From Dicaeum eximium (lineage: Eukaryota; Chordata; Aves; Passeriformes; Dicaeidae), in NCBI GenBank assembly GCA_013396995.1, contig VWZP01005658.1, positions 496,001 through 560,000 on the forward strand: DNA of 64,000 nucleotides, in the 5' to 3' direction. Shown one piece after another: positions 37,601-52,969 of this stretch. A program made the translations under genes and the position numbers. The notes beneath the pieces were generated by a model, which made no database searches, was not told the origin of the DNA, and was given only the letters and a program-made list of their open reading frames with translations. How positions within the stretch are numbered: position 1 is the stretch's first letter; every line of letters begins with the position of its first letter.

Positions 37601-40600
37601 ATGCTTGCTCCAGCCTCAGCTGTTAAATCCCCACTCCTCCACACAACAATGAAGATAATATTTTATTTAAGACTCAGTATTTAGATGCTGACTGAAATGC
37701 AACCAAAATGCACATACTGTATTGTGAAAAAAAAAAAAAATTCTGGGATGTGAGACCTTCAGGGCGACTATTATTTAATTTTGTACTCCAGTTGAAAAAT
37801 CCCAAATACCTATTTTAATTGTTCCATTTTAAAACAAAATCATGATGGAAGGGAAGTACCACAAAGAAGCTGAGACATATTTTAGCTGCTTTTCATATGC
37901 ATGAGTATAGCATATGCAGTTTAAGCGCAGTAAAAGCTCATTGTAAAAAATACACAAAACTTTAAAGGAATAATTTGGAATTGAATTTTGACAAGTACTG
38001 AGTACTCTTCAGCAACACAGCTACATATTTCTCTCATGCCTAAGGTCACTCTATATTGGGTCCGTTAAATATCACAAACCCAAAGCTTGTAATATCTCTA
38101 GCTTTATTGTGAATACAAAACATATTATAGTCTTTGTATGCCTTGTAAGCATTGTGGTCACCCTGTAATTAATGAATGCTGGGAATGCAAATTGTTACCA
38201 TTATGGCTATAATTATTTTTGAAGGCACCTAGACAAAGTACTTCCCCAATGAATTGACATTATCATGCTTTAGTTGGCAAATGTGCATCTGAAAGTGAAT
38301 ACTCTGTGAGCATAAACAAAGCATCTGTGCTCTTCTATTATTTGCAGCTTAAAGTTGCCATTTTTTCCCAGCAGTAGCGTACAGGAGTTCAAAGAGTCAG
38401 CAAACACCCTGCAGCTGTGGGGCACAGCAGCAGAGCTGGGTTCCTGATTCTGCAGTTGATGAATTCTGCTGCTGAGAAATGAGCACCTATAAATCAAGAT
38501 CCACTGTTCTGTATCTCATCACAGCAGTCTTTTTTTTTTGCTTCCATTATATGAAAGAAATACAATCATTGCAGGTAGACGGAGAACTTTGTGGACTGAA
38601 GTAGTCCTTCATCCAGTTTGATTACTAGGGAAATGGTAGTAAGAAAAATTGTGCTAGCAAGAGAATTTTTGTGTGTGTTACACAGCACAGAGACATGTCA
38701 GCACCCAGTGCTGTCAATCTGTCCTACATGCTCTCCTTGATGAGTCTCAGCCTAGAACTAGCATCAGACCAGGAATTCTACTATTTTGGCTCTTATCATG
38801 TGCAAGGATTTGCAAAGAAAGAATCAACTTCTGTCATCCTTGCCTTCTGGGCCAAAGGGAAAAACTATCCCTGTGGTCTGCTGGTTAAAGATCTCAGGAG
38901 ACATGCAGGCCCAGATTTCTATTCAAAGGAGATATCCAACTACTGTGCTAATTGCCACTCTTATAATTTTCTCTGTCCCTCTTTTCTCCTCTAATTTTCA
39001 AAAGTTCTAGAAGAATATTGTGTATTTTGGACCTAGAATAGCAAAACATACGAAACAGTCCATGGGACATTGGCAATCCTTTTCCTCCCCCTGTGTGTAC
39101 ATGCCAAGTGTTCCTCTTGAGCCACTGCAATGCCTCTGAGATGTCTGCCTCTGTGCTCCTGGAGCCAAGGTTATGGTTGCTCCTTTTTGATACTTGATCT
39201 TTTTCTTCATCCAAAATATGTGTCCACAGTATGGGAACAGTCCCATGCTGCTCACTCTGTAATCAGAGCCCTGTGGGGCTTTGGTCTGACTTTCTATACA
39301 CTATTTATTACTTTGGATGGTAGCTTCTATTTTTGCCTGAGAAGATATTCGCTTAAAGGAACTTAATTACTCCTTATGTTTAGCCATAGCATTTAATAAG
39401 GCTTGGGATTGTCACTGGATCCAAAACCTGCTTAATGTTGGCCACTAGGACCTACCACAATATTGACTGTGGTGGTGTCCAAGAGTCACAGTTATTTGTT
39501 GGTAGACAATATGCATGGAACAAAGGCTGTTCCTGCCCCAAGGAAGGAACATAAGTTCATAAGTTCAGTGTAATAGATGAGAAAGTAAGAGGTTGCAGAT
39601 GGAAGTAGATTGGTAAGGGTATGAATCTCAGGAATTGCTTAAGGTTTGGTTTTTGTGAAATTAGAAAGTGCAAAAAGCTATTTTGAGTGCAATCTACTGT
39701 ATCTGTGACAGTGATTTTTATATCGTTTGTGTCACTGATACAATGAAATGCATTTGACTGCCTGAAAGTGGAAAACCAGGTATATTTTACTCAGACACTT
39801 TACAAATTATGTCTCTCTCAAATGGCCCTGTCATGGAGAAATCTTTAGTGTCTGTGTGGGCAAAGAAAAAGGAACGTAGGTGTAGACTGAATCTTGTGGA
39901 TGCTGGTTTTGCAAATGGCTGGGAGAGAGGAAACCCTCTGGGTCGTTCCTGGGAGGATGGATAGGCATGGAAGAACCCACAATGGAGTACAGAGAAAAGC
40001 TCATGGCACAGGCGCTTCACTGATGGAACAGGGGCCAATTTTACCTTGAGATGATATCTGGATTTGATGTGTGTGGCCTGAGTGTGTTTAGAAACCTGAA
40101 TCCAGAGTCATAGGATTTTACTTTCTTGTTCAGACAGAATGTTCCTAAGAGTCAGGGATCAGTCACCCTTGAAAGAAGTGCCAGGGCATGAGGCATGAAC
40201 TGTGTCCTTCAGTGTCACACAGCCCTCTGGGGACTTTGCTAAGGATCGGGAGGATTTTGGATTTACGTGGTTTGTGCCTTTCTAAAGTGCAGCAGAGCCC
40301 TGTGCCCACGAGAGGGAGCGGTTGGATCACTTTCCACAGTTCCGGGTTTTTCCTGCACACATGAAGGCAAAATTCTGCTGTTGACAGTCCAGCCAAATAT
40401 GCTGTCAACATTTTGGATGACAGCAACAACAAGAATGTTAATGCTTTGGGGAAGGCTCCACATTGCATTGTGTTGAGTTTCAGCTTGAATCTGGTCTTAC
40501 ATAATCAATGCTTGGGTCCAGAGCAGTGCACATGGTTTCTAAATATACAAATTGCAAATAGAGAATACTTATTTAAAAAGTAAAATTAAACAAAAAAAAG

Positions 40601-41589
40601 AAAATAAAAGAAAAGCAAACCTTGAAGTAGATGGAATTGTTCCATCCATTATCCCTCACCTCCAAGGCACACCTGATTGATTGGCATGAGAAGCAAATGT
40701 GTCAAAGCTGTCTTTTGCTGGCAGACAAGCCTACTATTGCTGTCCCAGCGTCTTTTCTTCATCACTCGGCTGGGTTGGTCATGCAGCAGAAGCAGGCCAG
40801 TGCATTGCTTTGCCAGGACTCTGGTTTCAGTGTGGCCCCAGGCTGCCAAAGCAGGGGGACAGCAGGCATAGGTGGATCTCAGCACGCACTGCTGGCACGG
40901 CGGGTGCCAAGGCCCAGCATGGCTCTGGTGACTCTCCCTCTCCATACAGGTCATAGCATGGGGTTTAGGCATAAAATAAGTGTGTCACGGAGAGGCAGTA
41001 ATGGGTGAAAGCAGATCAGCTGTAGAAAAAGTAATCCCACAGCAAGAGGGTGTCACATGTGGGAGCAGTGACTGATCTGAGCACCACACCTCGAGTCTCT
41101 CATCCTGCCTCGCTGTCGACTGCCAGCATGGCTGCCACTATTTCAGGTGTGACGGAAGAGAGGAGAAGAAAGAGTATTCCATTCCTGTACCCTGACATCT
41201 TATTCTTGCATAAACTTTGTAAGCTTGTCAGCAAAAACAGAAAAAGTGAGCTCCATGACAGAATTGTTGAAACCTTTCAAATGCAATGATATTCTGACAA
41301 AGGATGAAATAACCTGGCATTTATGAGGTTTCTGTTTTCATGCTCAACATTTTTTTACTGTCCTTACCTAGTTGTTTCTTGGATTGGGAGTTAGTTTTTT
41401 GAACAGGCACAGGACAGACATGAGAAGATCTCACCTGTGTGGTCAGAAGTTTCAGGGTGTTGCTTTGTTGTGCCTGGTTTTGATAGAATTGAGATGGTGT
41501 GTTTCAACACTTTGAAAAACAGTCAGCTCAACAGAGAGATTTATGGGGACAGATGTTGCAGCCAATGCAGCACAATGAAGGTGGTTGTT

Positions 41590-41661
41590 CCCTGGAAGTT
41601 GAGGTAGCCTCCAGAGCCCCTGGAAGTTGAGGTAGCCTCCAGAGCCCCTGGAAGTTGATGG
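41590..41661. repeat. 28-bp tandem repeat, about 2.5 copies
   Basis: Units begin CCTGGAAGTTGAGGTAGCCT at 41591 and 41619, with a partial third at 41647. The first two copies are identical. It is a minor minisatellite seed in the intron. Confidence 0.93.
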
Positions 41662-42829
41662 CAACTGTGTGTCTTTGGAGCCTGAGTGTTTGAATGTGGG
41701 GGCAACAGCCAAGCATGGCCTCTGCACCCTGACCTTTCTTTTGAGGGTAAGATTTGAGTATGGGTGTACAGAGTGGGATCCACAGGAACTAGTAACTAAT
41801 ATTGCCAATAAAACACTTATGCAGGTCGATGACAGAGAGAGATACAGCCTTGAAAGTCTTATGCCACCATTGATCAGCTGTGCCTGAGCTGTGATTCTTG
41901 CAGCTTGCTGAATCAGTGAGACCACTGTGTGTACTGCCTACTAAAGAAACTGAAAATTATCTGGAAGTTCTTCATCTCATTTTTAGCTGCTCCTACAGCA
42001 CTGTACATGTTTCTACTAAAAATAGGTAACAACTAATGCTAAGCAAATATATAATGTTGTTTGTGTGAAATCATTTCAGTCCAAACATCAATAAGTTGAC
42101 TATAAAATAATTTAATTTGGTAGCATTGGTAGCATTCCTTCCTCTTCAGGGAATCTCTCTTTAAGGCATATGTAATAAATTTACTTGTTCTCTTCTAAAA
42201 CTTGTAAATTCACTTCAAAACTTGTTCTGAGACTTTTGTATGCAAATAATTACTTTTGCCACAGTCCCAGAACAATAGCACTTGCTAAGCTTATTTCAAA
42301 TGGTCTTGCAACCACTCTTGAAGACATTGTGCCTTGGTTAAAAATTTATTTAAAAAAAAACAACCCAGAAGCATGCAATTTCCTTTTTCCCCACCCCTTT
42401 TTCTGTGTGTATTTATGTTTAACTCAGGGCAAGAATTTTATAATATTCTTAAAGGAAAATATAGAAATTAAAAAATGGCATGAATTCATGAAAGCATGGG
42501 TTTATATATAGGCATTCTCTGTAAATGAACCAAACATCCTGTATCCTAGGTAGAACAACCTTATTTGTCTGCTCATGTGCATTCCAGTTTCCTCCACGCA
42601 CTCCCACTTGTCCTCCTTTTCTGAGCTGAGTGTATTGTGCCATGTTTCTGTTGGAACTGCGTGTGCCTGGTGCATTAAACACGGCGCAGAGCAGCCAGGC
42701 TGTCCCCTCTGTCTGCGTTGAGTCACAACCATCCAGGCTTTGTTCTCATGGCTGTCACCACCCCACCAGACTCTCCCGGTGTTTGTGTAGCCTTATACAG
42801 TATATTGCACTGACTGTACCTGTATAGTA

Positions 42830-42993
42830 TCTCGTCTGTATACTGTATGCACATAAATATGTATATTCACCCATGTATGTATGTATAGGACGTTTCTCTA
42901 TCTCTGTATATGTACGTGTGTTTGTTCATAGTCTCTCACTAGAAATGTGTGGCTATTCATATACATTATGTGTATGTCAATTAAAAAAAAAAA
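42830..42993. repeat. TA/TG-rich low-complexity stretch with poly-A run
   Basis: The stretch has repeated GTAT/TGTA words, for example GTATGTATGTATAG near 42876, and ends in a run of A at about 42982-42992. It is simple sequence, possibly part of a retroposed transcript end. Confidence 0.6.
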
Positions 42994-45900
42994 GTATGAA
43001 TGCCAGCACCCACTTTTGATAACCTACTTTTATTCTCATTTTGTCTTGTTAAAACAATGAAAATAAAAATGTCATGTATTTTAAATGAGAATTTTAGAAG
43101 ATTATTCTTTTTACTAATTTTTAAGGTTTCCAGTTTTTCAGATCCAAAATGGTAAATATATCGGTGTTTCTCCTGACAGTTTTCTGTAGGTGAAAAATAT
43201 TTGGAAACAGCTCAGTCTGTGTAGTTTTGGCTGTCTATCTCTTATGCAGATCAAGTGCTCCAAGGTTTAGAAATGCCCTAAACCAGCCGGGCTCTTGTGC
43301 TGCAGATCCCAGCTCTATTCACGAGGGACTTGCTGTCAGTCTAGGGGTGACTCACATCCATAACACCTTACATGAATAGATACTGGATACAGAAGGGCCT
43401 TAGGCTGGAAAGAAAGTTTCTCCAGTGCAGATGAGCATTAGGAATGGGTAAAAATACCCAACTTTATAGGTGGATTTTATGGGAGCACTGCAGACTATTT
43501 GTCAGACCTCTTACCTTTTGCAGGTCACAGAAACATATAATTGCCAATTGATTAAGCATTTATTAAAACAGCTAACTATCATTTATTAGCCCTTTGTAAA
43601 ATGAATCACCACACAGCTGTATGTAGGCTCAGTTATCTGGCCTTGAGGCAGCAAAGCACTGGCTTATCTTAAATAGCAAAATATTTCTGTTAGTCAGGAG
43701 GATGACTGATGTACTTTTTCCAGTTGAGCATGTGTTTAGGTTATCCATTGAATTGAAGCTTAAATGATAATTATCTGTATTTTTCTATGAGACCTGTGAG
43801 TGATAAATTTTCTCCCTTTACAGTTAATTTTATCATTGTAGTACCTTGTCCAGCTGGACCAGTCTCAGTGTGCAATAAGTTACTGCAGCAGTGTGGCAGC
43901 AACTACTCAGAAAAATCTCAGAAAACAGGTCTTTATGTAGGAAATACTGAGAACCTTGTAGGGTGGTGGATACACTGTAAGGAAGACTCTTCACACCAGC
44001 TAAAATTGCATAATAGGAAATCCTTTTCATTTTTAATTTAAAGTTATCGGGTTAAATTCTGACCACACATATCAACAGCAAATTCCCATTTTACTCCTAA
44101 GCTGTAACTAGAATGTCCAAGGAATGCTTTTCTTCAACAAAACATAGGCTGGAGAAAGGACACATTACACTAATAGAGATAGGAGTTTATGGGCCAGTGG
44201 CCTGATCTTAAGCCCTTACAAGTCAGTGGCAGTTAGTGGACTCTTGGATTTGCTTGGGCCTTCTCTTTTTCTACAGTCTGGAAAAGCACATTTGCTATCT
44301 GGTGCTTCTGATCACAGTTGTATAATTCACAATAGGAAAAAATAAAAAAAAGAGAAAAGACAACAGCAATATGCATTTTTAAAATTAACATTGGTCAGAT
44401 CATGGTTCTTGGCACGAAACTTTAAAACACAATGGGAGAAAAGCAGCACTTTTTTACTGTTTGAGTTTATTTGCTTATGTTACAGGTGATATGTGTCTAT
44501 AGGTTAACAAGAAGCTCGATGTTTTCTCTGTCCTGTGCTGTCATTAGCCATTCCTTTTAAGCTGGATATTTGAATTTCCTTCCTGCTCTGGAGATCTGAA
44601 TTTGAGCACAGCCACGCTGCTGGCATAGGCTAAACTGAGTTTGCCAGGTCACTCCGTGGCTGAGGAGCTGCTGCTCCTGGTTTATTGTGCTAGTGCTGAT
44701 TCACACACTCTGTCAGCCAGCACCATCCCTTCAGGGATTCCTTTTACACAGGAAACAGGAGCAAGGTACAGGGAATCTCCAAACCCAATGAATCCCATTT
44801 TCTAAAGCACACAGACACCAAGCTGAGTCTCTTGCTGTATCTCAGCCATTCTCTGTGCCAGGAAATCATGTCTATATTAGATTTGGCTACTGTATATTGT
44901 TTGATATAAATCAAACTGCATGGTGTTGCTGGGAGGTAGCATCAGATATGGTGTCTCATATTGAGGCAGGCTCTTACATCTTTGAGTTCTTCAGAGACTC
45001 TCAGTATGGTTTATGACTTTAGCAACTGTTGTTTAACTGCACTTCAAATTTGAGTTAGAAATAAATGATTAATGAAGATATCTGTCTTTTAATAATGTTT
45101 GTACACATTTTTAAAAGGAAGTTATGACCACCTACAAGAGTATGATCACCTCTGAACCTTTGGTGTTGGTTTTTAGTCATGTTTTCCTGAAAATTTTTCC
45201 CTCCATACAATCAGTATTTGAGAAAAGGCATTTACTCTAATAAAATGATCCTCGACTCAGTTTCACTATCAAAACTGGAGAAATGTTAGACCATATTTCA
45301 AAATTTCTTGTGAGTAAAGCAATTTTAAAGCAGCTTTCAGTACAGAGGCATTTTCCCTCCATACATTATTTTGCTAATTTTATATTTCTTTAATTTTAAA
45401 ATTATTTTTTGGCCATTTTCTTGAAAGTGGTAGAGAAATATAAGGACTTAGGAGCTTTGCTGGTAAAATGGCGAAGTTCTTCATCTGTTGCAGCAATAAA
45501 AGTTAGTTAACTCTTGGGTTCAAGTACTGACTTCAATAGAAATAGTGCTGAAGGTCATGTGCTTTTTTATAGTTTGGAAACAATAAAATGGGGAAACTAA
45601 TGGAATTTTTGATGTCCCCACATGTCACATTTTTGTAACTTTAGGGCAGGTTTTAATGTCCTCTTTCTTGCAGTTCTTAGGGCTTCCAAAGTTATGGTCT
45701 TGTTTCCATTGACTTTCATTCTTCCATTCTCATCTTCTGGGCCCTTCTTGGTCCAAGCAGTATGCAGAGCATGCACCCTGCTGCCTTCAGCTCCCTTGTA
45801 CACGAGAGCTTTTGCAGCCCACAGGACGCTGTGGATCCAGAGGAGGAAGGACCTTGCCCACAGCAGCTGTCACTGCTCCGCGCCACCTCTCAGTGCAGAG

Positions 45901-48900
45901 TGGGGAGGTTGTGGTTGTTCATCTCCACATGAGGTTTGGAACCTGGCAGCTTTTCAGAGCTGAGAGTAACAAACATTACCTGCAAGTGGGTTGTACTGTG
46001 GGCACGGCTAGCCAGGCGTGGGCAGGGCCAGCTGCAGTGGCCACTGGGGTCACAGCTCAAACCACCCTGCTCTGTGAAGTCTGGCTCACGAGCGGTTGTG
46101 GCACACATGCCACAGAGCATGCACAGAACCCTTCCAGCAAGGGTAAATGCTGGAGAGAATGGGTTAGTAACCCCCAAAGAAATCTGGGGCATGAGAGTGT
46201 CACCCTGCACTGCTGCACTGCAAAATGCAGTACACAGCAGCTCCCTGTGTCACTGAACTCTAGCAAAGTGTCTGTCCTTTGTCCCTCCTGTGACTGACAT
46301 AATGCAATATTGTATTTTCCTTTCTATTTTACAGTGAATGACAGGAAGTACAATGGTGGGTTGCTTGAGTTCTGCATTTATTCCTTAGCAAAAGCATAGA
46401 TGAAGTTTTGGTTTTTAATGAGTGATCTCTATAGGAATGCACTTTGTGATGATCCACTGAGATGCATGAGATGACTTTCCACAGTATCCCCAATATCAAT
46501 TAATTTACAGGCTTTTCTTTTGAAAACATTGACAGAGTGTGATCAAACAGTATGTTTTGGGCAGTTGTTAGGTGTTAAAAAAAAAAGCTTAGATGAAAAG
46601 ACTGTTTCAAAATAAGATAATAATGCAGGGTCAGAAAGATCTATAGCTAGACTGACTGCCAGTAAGAAAATGGAAAGTGGAACAGTGAATTTGTCACCTA
46701 AAATTTGCTTTATTAGTAGCCTCAGCAATAATTTCTGTAGTACTGGAAAACTTGAGGGATAGGAGTATGTGCAGGGCTGGTTCTGAGTAAAGTAACTGTG
46801 GCATTTAGTAATTGAAAGCAATGAATCATGAAACTGGAGGTCTAGAACCAGGGTGCTGAAGGTTTACTAATCATTTGTTCATTTAATTTTAAGATAAGTA
46901 TTAATTGTTCATAATCTTGAATCTTTGGGAGCTCCTGGAGTTCCAAATAATCTTGTCAGTCAGTGGTGGATTAGTCAGGCCACAGAGCACAGCACAATGT
47001 AGTCAAGCCTTTTAGTGACTTCTGAGTTTGAAAAAAATGTATCTAGAGTTTTTTACAGTACTGTGTTATGTAATTACATTGAGTGATAGTGTAGTTTTTC
47101 CAGGGACTCTAGTTTTACAGTTTTTACAGGGACTCTTGTTTTCTTTTTTTTTTTTTTTCTGTAGTAGTGTCATTTGAAATAAATCATATTTCCAGGAGCT
47201 TAGAAATTCGGAATAATGTAAATCAAAACCTTAAACACCGCAATACAAATGTTATAAGAGCCCTAAAATGTGTTGCATATGCTGTTTCATAGGTTGAAAT
47301 AGCAGGTGTCAGTGAAGGCTTTTTATGTTAAATATATACAGGGTAAGATTACAAAATGTTCACTCCTACATGTTTTGTTGAAATAAAAACAAGTGTGATG
47401 GGGAAATTCTTTCACCTGTTCTTAGAGGGAAAATAGAGCTTGATCTTGTGTCCCTTGAAAAGAAGAATTTGTGAGAGCACAGAAAGGGCAGATTGTGCAG
47501 TGCTTAACACCTTGTGTGCACACTTGTGCTTGTGATGCGACTACGTCAATGCACAGGATCATTCCAATGTGGCTGCTGGCGTCAGGGGAAAGCTTCTAGA
47601 AAACACTTGAGGCACTCCTAGGGAGGAATTTGCAATTCTGCTGTCCACTGTCCCCAGGGAGCCTTCCTAGGCACTCCAAACTGCATGGAGAGTGTCTACT
47701 TTCACAGCTCACCTTGCACATCCTGTGTGTTCCTGAACAGACTGTTACTTTTAATCACCTTTGCATTAATAATCAACTCTTGTTTTGAATTTGACAGTAA
47801 CAGGAGAATGGGTTAGCAGTACCGAGCTGTATGAACAAGTAACTATCCTGGGCCAAATTATTCTGTCTTCCATGGCAATATTCCTCCAGAATGCCTCTGT
47901 CAGAGAGAGGGGAATGACTGCAAATTTAGCCTGTAGTTGCATCCTGACTTATGGACGTTTGCAGCCATTGGAAGTAACATTCAACAGCAATGCAATGGTT
48001 ATAGCTCATGGTTAGTAAAGGAAATCTTGTCCAACATAATTTTCCAAGTGCCCTTCTGAAGTATTTTAAAATCGTTTTTATTGAGGTTATTTTTACTGTT
48101 TGTTTAAGCAAGCTATAGTCAAATTCTTGGACCCATGAGGTCAGACAGTAAATTCCCGTTGGCTTCAAATGGGTGAGGATCTCTCTACTCAGATTTTCTG
48201 AAACCTGATTCTGGCTGAACTCCTTCCTGCCTTGGACAACTCCCCTTTTGTGAACATGTGCTAAGAGGACCTGCACGTCAAGCCGAGTATCAGATAGCGA
48301 AGTCACTGTTGCTGCTTAACATAGCCCTCCAGCCTTGCCCCGGGGCACAGGACTGCCTTCTAGAGTGGGATTTCACACCTTCCCAGTGGAAATGCCTTCC
48401 CCAGCCAGAGGGCCGGGAGCCATCTGCACCAGAGAAACTGTCGTCAAGAGTTTCAGTGGGAAGCAGAGTTTGGAAACTCCTGTCTGAGAACAGGCATGAG
48501 GGAGGGAGTACCTTTTCCTCCCAGAGGATGGTAAGTGGCTTTCAGAAAGCCTTTCTTCTTCACTTACTGCAGCCTGCCAAAACAACCCAGCATGCTTGGC
48601 TCTGCTGAATGATGTGTAGCACTGCACACAGATTGCACTGTTAGAGACCACTTTGCTTACAGATCCAGGAGACTCCTCCTGCTGCCTTTCTTTATTTCTT
48701 TGTGTTTTGTGTTAGCTTAAGATCACTTTGCTATAGCCTCACTTCAGCTGTTGGGCTTTTATCTATGTTATGCAGTTCTGACAAAGAAAAGGATATTTTT
48801 ATACAACAGCCATGATGTGTGATGTAATTTTTCCCATTCTTCAAGAGTCAGCCCCTCTTCTCATCCAGCAGGAGTGGGAGATGTTCACATGGGCCAGAAG

Positions 48901-51900
48901 CAAACAGCAACTTCCTCAGCCCCATAACCTATGGAATTTCAGCACAATAAGTGGCAACCTACACTACTAGGAAAAACTTATGAAAACACAACTGAATCAT
49001 GGGGCTCTCCTATTGCCTAGAGCTTCCTATTTAATGTCAAATAAACCAACAGCATTAAAACAAGGCAAGCAAAGAATTTAACAGCCAAGATGTCATGAGG
49101 AGAAACAGCTGAAGGGTATATGGTGTTGCCTAAAGCCCTCATGTAAACTATAGTGGAAGATATTTTTAGGTCATTAAAAGTTCATACACCACAAAAGAAC
49201 ACCCTGCTCACAGATGTGTCCATAGCATGAAATATTGTGTGGTCACTTCAAATGTTAGACAGGGTTCCTCAAAAATGAAAGAAAATTGTCAACATTTATA
49301 AACTTAGCAACTACTAATAGAGCTGTGTACAATATTTGAGGTATTTCTTCTCCCACATGGCATTTTTTAGCAGCACATATTTTCACGGGCACTCATGAAA
49401 AATTATGGTGCACCTTCCATGACAGGATTCCTGAAACACCTCTTAGCACTGGGAATTAGCATGGCTTTATCCTCCTACCACAACTCACCCCAGTGGTCTG
49501 ATTTTGGAGGAGCAGAATTGCTCCTGGCACTTGCTCCCCTCTTGTCTCCTGCCTGTCCAGTGTTCAGGGCTCAGCTTACCTAGGGCTTGGCTTGAGACAA
49601 GGGGATGGATATGTGTGGGACTTATGTACCACAAAATGTCCTTTTGCTAAGAGAGAGCACTAACCATCCATGTATTTATGTAGCTATCTATGTAACACAT
49701 GAATAAGTAAAATTTTTCACAGCTAACAAAGAGAGTCCCAGGCCTGGCGCTGAGGATGTTTCACTCTATATTTTTAGTCTGCTTATGGATTTTTCTTTTC
49801 ACAGCCATCATGTTTTTCATTGGGAAAGGCTATGCTACATTGGATCATTTGGTTTGTATGTAACTTGCAGGTATCACAATGTCTTTTTCCAGTGTCATTC
49901 ACGTGTTCAGGAACTTGCACAGCCCTGCTTGGGCCTGTCCTGATGCACTTTACCTAGTGCTCATTATAGCAATAGCCCAGTTCCTGAAGGGCCCAGGAGT
50001 CTGACCTCATGGTGTGGATATTCATCCACAAGAAGATACAAGATGTTTTCTACACCTGGTGAACACAGCTAGCCTGTCCATCAGTAGCTGCTTAATTGTA
50101 TCACTGGATAATATTTTATTCTTTTTCTATCTGTAACTATGACTCTCTCTGCCAAACCAAACTGTCCTGCTTGGTTAGAACAAAGAAAGAACCGTGTTCA
50201 TTTCCTCTTTCTTGCTTCAACCACCCATGTTTTGAGCACTTTAGTGGATGTGTTGGTGCAGTCTGTCAGGACACAGCGAGGGCCAGCAGAGTCTGGCAGT
50301 CAGTGGTGGGGCTGCCCAGGGCTGGGCAGAGACAGGGCTGGGGCAACAGAAAACAGAAATAGTGACACCAGGGGCTTCCTGGCAGTGTGAGTCACTGTCT
50401 GTTCACCAAAGGCTGTTCTGAGCTTTCCCTGGGATTACGTGTTTTTCCCAGTAAATTCTGATGTGGCAGAGAGCTATGGCCTGTACTGACCTCTGGCTTC
50501 TAGTCCTGGCCTCTGAGAGCAATTGAACTGGACATGTTCTGCCCAGCAAACCTCTGATCCAAGACACTTCTGTGGTCTAGCTCAGGGCAATCTAATTTAA
50601 GCAATACATGTATTTGGAAACATTTGGGATTGCTAGTTATCTTTCTGGAATAATATGAAATTTCAAACCGATAAGATATGAGATCAAGCCCACTGCTAAT
50701 GTAGGCACACACAAAAATGTACCATTTTCACTTTGCAGAGAAGGGGATTACTTTGTCTAACTTGTTTCTTTGGCCTTCATAAAGCATTAAAACACCCACC
50801 AGAAGGGATCTTTTTTTTACTTTGAAATATTTTTATTTTGCATTGTTTTGAGGATATGTAAAGTTGTTTTATCTTAGTTGAAGGTGGGTTTATAACATTA
50901 CTTCTTGTTCCATGGCACTACCAACATAGGACCCAAGAGTACATAAAAGATCTTAATAATATTTACTTCCAATGTTTTGGGAATAAAAAAATATAAGAAA
51001 ACTGAGAGAAAATAGTAAAAGTAAGGTGGCAACATAGACTGGTTTCTCCTAAAGATTGCAAAGTTGGTGATTAAAACTGTATGGAAAAGCTCAGTTTTGT
51101 ATAGTGGAAGGAGTTTCTTCCTTTTTGTTGATGTTTAAGTTTGGCTCAAGCATTTGCTTAGAAGAAGGTTTTTAATGGAAACTAGAGACTGATGACTAAT
51201 CAAAGGGTGAGTGTGTTTACCAAGAACTTGTCAGGCATCCTGGTTTACTCTTGCACTCAGTCACATTCAGGTGAGAGAATTTATCCAAACTCCCTATATT
51301 CCTGTATGCTTCCTACACATCTGGTCATCACACAGCTTTTACTGCCTGCTTAGGAGCAAGGAACTGAGCCTACCCCCAACACCTTCTTGGTGAATGTCCA
51401 AACTTCTGGACCTTTGCCTGGCATGTTTCTTTACTCTCGTGCCCTATCTGATTTAAAATAAAAATTTTATGAAAGGTGTCTCATACCTTGAATAATCTAA
51501 TGAGTAAAAATTCCATCAAAACAAAAATTGATGTGCAATCAGCAAATTCTGTAATCCAAGAGATATAATGGGACATAGTACCTGATACACATCCTGGAGT
51601 CTCCAGGAGGTCCCTTCTTGCAGTCCTAACTTTAGTTTCTCATTCTTTCTTCCCTCTTCAGTAAGAACAGGCTTTGGGCCAAGATTCTTTGGTCAGAACC
51701 AAGCTTTCCTCTCCTGTGCCCTGTCTTGCTGGCTGTTAGCTCCAGTGCTGATGCATTTTGTGCCTGTCTGTGTACATCCACATCTGCAGCCAAGATCTGA
51801 CATGCTGCAGTATGTGCACCGCTCCTCAAGCACGATGGGATCTTTCCCAGGAGAGCTGTATAGCTGTAAAATGTTTTGACTGCTCTACTTTTTTCCATAA

Positions 51901-52969
51901 ATTAGGTGGAAACATCATTATTTTTTATGCCTCTCACACTGAACAAATTCCTTGCTATGATGTAGCAGGGATATTAACAGCCTGGTGCATGACCAGAGGA
52001 GCAGGCTAAAGCCAGAAGGGAGGGAGGATGTGAAAAAAATTAGTGCTGGAACTAAGTGTGAGTGCCATCAGTTCAGTCACTGGGAGGATTATGCCTAAGA
52101 CTGCAGTGTTAAACACATTAGCTTTAAACACCTTAGTAGCCCTACTCAAGTCATTGAGGGTTTATACTGTGATTAAACAGCTGGGTTGAGTCCTGGCCTG
52201 TGAGCCTCAGTGCCTGTTATTTGTCTAGGACACACTGAAAATTTAGTTAACACTCTGGGACTTCATAGCATCCACATGGTTATTGTCATTTCTGTAGTTC
52301 ATTGATCTGCAGCGGGGATTTCTCCTCAGGTCTGTCCCGCAGCTTCCAGTGGCCATGAACCTTTGTTCCTAATATTTTTATTTTGTTGCACTTAAACTAA
52401 ACAACTGGACAAAACTGTCAAAAAAAAAAACAAAACCCTTTAGTGTTTAGGCTTACTTTAATATTAAAACTTTATTTTTTCAACATCGTATATGTTCACT
52501 TGGTGTATTTTAGCAAATGACTTTGCCCATCCCTGTTCTACATGTTTCCCCTGCACACACCATTACTGAAAGCAGTTCCAGGAGAGAATTGAGCCAAGTA
52601 GACAGTGTACCTACGATGCTGTTAGGAAGGACTTAGCCATCAAACAAAAACAGCATTAAAAAAATCCCAAGTAGGCTTGAAAATCTGTGTCTGGGAAAGT
52701 AGGAAAATTCAAATTCTTCACAGTAAATGATTCAGTAACCATAAAAAAATATTATGGCCAGTGTAAAAAAGGGATTTTGGAGCTGCCTACTCGTGGGTAT
52801 ATTTTAGGTGCTGTTTTGCAGGGGGTGGCAGAGTGTCTGTGTAACTGATACTTTCTACAACTCCATTTCTATCTTTGGGAAGTTGCAACTGGCATTTTAG
52901 AAATCAGCATGTCAAAATGCTGGTTCCATGCCCCTGAATGCCTCCTTGAATGCAGGAGATCAGTGCCCC

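Noticed and set aside
37204..37684. Glu/Arg/Lys-rich open frames near 37.5 kb
   Set aside because: They are explained by the purine tract and the adjacent C-rich sequence.
48258..48608. 116-codon + strand open frame in the last intron
   Set aside because: No recognisable family and no clear acceptor and donor in frame with NYAP2.
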